NCBI GenBank assembly: GCA_023262305.1
Contig: JALRCK010000039.1
Span: 2,257 to 11,491, forward strand
Direction: 5' to 3'
Length of the DNA: 9,235 nt
DNA from: Deltaproteobacteria bacterium
Lineage (GTDB): Bacteria > Bdellovibrionota_C > UBA2361 > OMII01
Numbering within the stretch: position 1 is the first letter of the stretch; the number at the start of each line of letters is the position of its first letter. The position numbers and the translations under genes were made by a program. The notes beneath the pieces were generated by a model. The model made no database searches. It saw only the letters and a program-made list of their open reading frames with translations, and was not told the origin of the DNA. Below are positions 7,583 to 9,235 of this stretch, one piece after another.

Positions 7583-8108
7583 GACTGGACGGGGGCTCAG
7601 CCAGCTTTGCTATCTCGTCGCGAGCCTTTCTTATAGGACCACCGAGCTCGGTGTTGACTTGACCACAGGCGCGTGGGCAGGCGCGCAGAAGCACTTCGAG
7701 GATCGAAGCTTGCCGAGGTGAGCGATCGGTTTGTAAGAGCGCGTGACTTATCCGTGCCATGGTGTTGATGTACTTCCGGCACCGTGTAAGGCACTCGTAG
7801 GTGTGACTCAAAGGCTCACGATTGACCTCAACAAACTCTTCGATGATGTGCAGGGAATGGAGCGCGGCAATAACATGGAGACGACCAGCAGATATGAGCC
7901 GTTTGATATCTCCATCTGTTGCGCGTTGTGCCGCCTGGAAATCTATTTCGGCAGAGCGGAGGGCCTGAGCGCACTCCTCAATTGATGCCTGCATCCTGTT
8001 GAGCGTTTGAATACGACGAGCTATCTGAATACCCGATGGGAGCGCGGCAGCTCCGGGTGAGGGGCTCTCTGCTGTTGTTCCGGATTTTATGATCGAGGTA
8101 TCTGTCAT
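7572..8108 (-). CDS. Uncharacterised helical protein with two CX3C cysteine pairs
   Basis: I do not recognise this 178-residue protein. It has no signal peptide or membrane span. Residues 1-25 are a Ser/Pro/Ala-rich, probably disordered start. Residues about 26-150 look like a bundle of amphipathic helices, and the last 20 or so are Pro/Ser-rich and disordered. Cysteines are at 46, 106, 110, 144 and 148, giving two CX3C pairs in the C-terminal half; histidines sit at 78, 84, 87, 102 and 122. Such spacing on helices can bind metal or form disulphides, as in four-helix copper-storage proteins, but there are too few cysteines to assign that family. It is the only long reading frame in the stretch, and a good promoter lies at the right distance upstream (8162-8190), which supports a real gene. 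The ribosome site before the ATG is weak. The transcript leader has a CCGCT/AGCGG hairpin (8136-8140 with 8147-8151). Confidence 0.62.
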   Translation of the reverse strand: MTDTSIIKSGTTAESPSPGAAALPSGIQIARRIQTLNRMQASIEECAQALRSAEIDFQAAQRATDGDIKRLISAGRLHVIAALHSLHIIEEFVEVNREPLSHTYECLTRCRKYINTMARISHALLQTDRSPRQASILEVLLRACPRACGQVNTELGGPIRKARDEIAKLAEPPSSPTK

Positions 8109-8161
8109 CGCCCGAGCATTCTTTTATCACCGCAACCGCTCGCCTAAGCGGAGCCCTCTGT

Positions 8162-8190
8162 ATTGTACGTAACTCAATCCGGTAATCCAA
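8162..8190 (-). promoter_or_regulatory. Sigma-70-like promoter for the minus-strand orphan gene
   Basis: Read on the minus strand, TTGGAT (plus positions 8185-8190) is followed by exactly 17 bases and then TACAAT (8162-8167). That is four of six and five of six matches to the sigma-70 consensus with optimal spacing. Transcription would start near 8155, giving a leader of about 47 bases before the ATG at 8108. Confidence 0.55.
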
Positions 8191-8547
8191 TGTTTTCCAG
8201 AGCGGGGTGATGGGTAGTAATAGGAGGGGGCGAGTGTAGCGCTGAAACTCCCTCTGGGAAAAGAAAGAGCAGTAAAAACAGGCTGTTGTATGTGTTTTGG
8301 CGAGTGCAGACCCAACTGCGTTGGCGACCCGTGGGTAGAAACTCCTCGGCAGTGAAGAACTCAGCTACGCCATCCCATTTACACAGTCATCTCGCTTTGC
8401 TAACCTCCTGCGATACCTGAATATATTTCGATCACCCGCCGCATTCCATCGGCTGTGTACGAGAGAGTTAGGGAAACGGTTCAGTCGCGCCCCTTCGTAG
8501 GAGCGATGTGCCGTCTCATGAGAGTCCGAAAAGGGAGTTTGTAACGT
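8191..8547. other. Divergent intergenic region upstream of rpoZ, no convincing gene
   Basis: This stretch of 357 bases separates the divergent orphan gene from rpoZ. Short reading frames on either strand have no recognisable protein features. Structured elements include an imperfect 8-bp stem (8223-8230 with 8248-8255, two wobbles) and a CCAAC/GTTGG hairpin with a three-base loop (8312-8316 with 8320-8324). CCC-GT-GGG follows at 8328-8335. The rpoZ promoter should be here. The best I see is TTGCTA (8397-8402) with TATATT (8422-8427), but the 19-base spacer makes it weak. I find no tRNA, 6S, SRP or RNase P RNA signature. Confidence 0.5.
8506..8544 (+). CDS. Possible 12-codon upstream reading frame before rpoZ
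   Basis: ATG at 8506 opens 12 sense codons (MCRLMRVRKGSL) ending in TAA at 8542-8544, three bases before the rpoZ ATG. AGGAG at 8499-8503 precedes it, but only two bases away, which is too close for efficient initiation; a second in-frame ATG is at 8518. The rpoZ ribosome site (AAGGGAG, 8531-8537) lies inside this frame, so translation of it could affect rpoZ initiation. It may well be chance. Confidence 0.2.
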   Translation: MCRLMRVRKGSL

Positions 8548-8940
8548 ATGGCCCGCATTACCGTCGAAGATTGTCTTGTCCAAGAGAATAACCGTTTTTC
8601 GCTTGTGCAGCTCGCCTCAAAGCGCACCAAGCAGCTCTTGCAAGGATCGGCCGCGCAGATTACTGATCGACGAAATAAATCTGTTGTAACGGCACTTCGC
8701 GAGATCGCTGATGGGAAGGTTCGCTTCATGACTCCCGAAGAGACGATCCAGTACGAGGCTGAAAAGGCGCGCGAGGCTGAAGAGGCACGTGCGGCTCAAG
8801 CAGCAGAGCGTGAGCGCCGTCCAGAGATCGGCGCCGCCCTCTTTGGTGGTGGTGGTGATGATGCGCGCTCATCGGATTTCCTTCGAGAGGCACTTACCAA
8901 GACCGGTCCCGTTACCGCTGATGATGACGACGAGGAGTAG
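8548..8940 (+). CDS. rpoZ: RNA polymerase omega subunit
   Basis: Omega binds the beta-prime subunit and assists assembly of RNA polymerase; in many Gram-negative bacteria it contributes to a ppGpp site. The N-terminal 60 or so residues carry the family pattern: MARITVEDC (1-9), NRF (15-17), [10 protein letters not shown] (22-31) and [16 protein letters not shown] (43-58). The product is 130 residues, longer than the usual 70-90. The excess is a charged Ala/Glu/Arg-rich probable helix (about 65-92), a GGGGDD linker (100-105) and a strongly acidic end (DDDDEE, 125-130). ATG 8548 has AAGGGAG at 8531-8537, ten bases away. A Rel/SpoT gene starts 55 bases downstream with no terminator between, a common pairing that suggests co-transcription. 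Confidence 0.9.
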   Translation: MARITVEDCLVQENNRFSLVQLASKRTKQLLQGSAAQITDRRNKSVVTALREIADGKVRFMTPEETIQYEAEKAREAEEARAAQAAERERRPEIGAALFGGGGDDARSSDFLREALTKTGPVTADDDDEE

Positions 8941-8995
8941 CAATCGGATTGAGCGTCTAGTGGAGTAATGGGGAACAACGAGGTGGTGCGCCTGT

Positions 8996-9235
8996 ATGTC
9001 TTTTGAGCAGCTGGCGGACGCCCTTAAAAAGTATCACCCAAGTCCCGACCTAGATACGCTCAAGAAAGCTTACGATTTCGCGTTCGAGTGCCACAAAGGT
9101 CAGATTCGCGCATCCGGAGATCCATACTTTCAACACATCGAAGAGACGGCCCTGCTCGTCTGTAAGCTTAAGCTCGATGAGCCCTCCGTTATCGCATCAC
9201 TCCTTCACGATACGATCGAGGATAGCGATGTAACG
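8996..9235 (+). CDS. spoT: Rel/SpoT family (p)ppGpp hydrolase/synthetase, N-terminal part
   Basis: The first 80 residues run off the right edge. They match the start of the HD hydrolase domain of Rel/SpoT enzymes, which degrade and usually also synthesise the stringent alarmone (p)ppGpp. GQIRASGDPYFQHIEETA (35-52) corresponds to the family segment ending in metal ligand H47. LLHDTIED (69-76) carries the HDxxED motif with H71, D72, E75 and D76 intact. An intact HDxxED points to an active hydrolase (SpoT or bifunctional Rel) rather than a synthetase-only RelA. GAGGTGG at 8980-8986, nine bases before the ATG, supports this start. The synthetase, TGS and ACT domains lie outside the window, so bifunctionality cannot be confirmed. 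Confidence 0.9.
   Translation, partial: MSFEQLADALKKYHPSPDLDTLKKAYDFAFECHKGQIRASGDPYFQHIEETALLVCKLKLDEPSVIASLLHDTIEDSDVT

Noticed and set aside
7614..7630. CTCG-TCG-CGAG hairpin followed by CCTTTCTT as the carB terminator
   Set aside because: A four-base stem with a broken T-tract is too weak, and it lies within the convergent coding sequence.
8127..8315. A 62-codon minus-strand frame upstream of the orphan gene
   Set aside because: It overlaps the good minus-strand promoter, lacks a ribosome site and has no protein-like features.
8514..8533. CTCATGAG...CGAAA resembling a hammerhead ribozyme core
   Set aside because: The core would need CUGAUGA, and there is no stem II or cleavage-site stem around it.

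Overview
The window is a compact bacterial chromosome segment of moderate GC (mid-50s percent, judged by eye). It contains a plus-strand de novo pyrimidine (UMP) biosynthesis block, one uncharacterised minus-strand gene, and the start of a plus-strand rpoZ-spoT/rel block. The rpoZ then Rel/SpoT order, the omega N-terminus beginning MARITVEDC, and a pyrR-pyrB-pyrC-carA-carB cluster without pyrI suggest a deltaproteobacteria-like Gram-negative lineage. That is an inference from gene order and family resemblance only; no 16S or tRNA is present.

Layout. Positions 19-588 encode PyrR. A 157-base gap follows (589-745) with competing inverted repeats and a hairpin followed by a T-tract, arranged like a transcription attenuator. 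Then come pyrB (746-1738, TTG start or an ATG at 776), pyrC (1731-3071, overlapping pyrB by 8 bases), carA (3088-4281) and carB (4283-7582), all tightly packed. carB converges on a 178-residue unknown protein on the minus strand (7572-8108), and the two coding ends overlap by 11 bases. That gene has a good sigma-70-like promoter at 8162-8190. About 350 bases without a convincing gene separate it from rpoZ (8548-8940). The N-terminal HD domain of a Rel/SpoT ppGpp enzyme (8996-9235) runs off the right edge.

How the genes work together. CarA and CarB make carbamoyl phosphate from glutamine, bicarbonate and ATP. PyrB condenses it with aspartate, and PyrC closes the ring to dihydroorotate. PyrR is expected to sense UMP/PRPP and regulate the operon. 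CarB keeps most residues of the UMP-binding allosteric domain, so end-product feedback is also likely. Omega and Rel/SpoT are a common pair linking RNA polymerase assembly to the stringent response.

Most of the window is ordinary housekeeping DNA, and I see no defence system, mobile element, CRISPR or phage. The points most worth a second look are a roughly 20-residue hydrophobic tail on CarB, the leader before pyrB together with altered RNA-binding positions in PyrR, and the cysteine-paired helical orphan convergent with carB.
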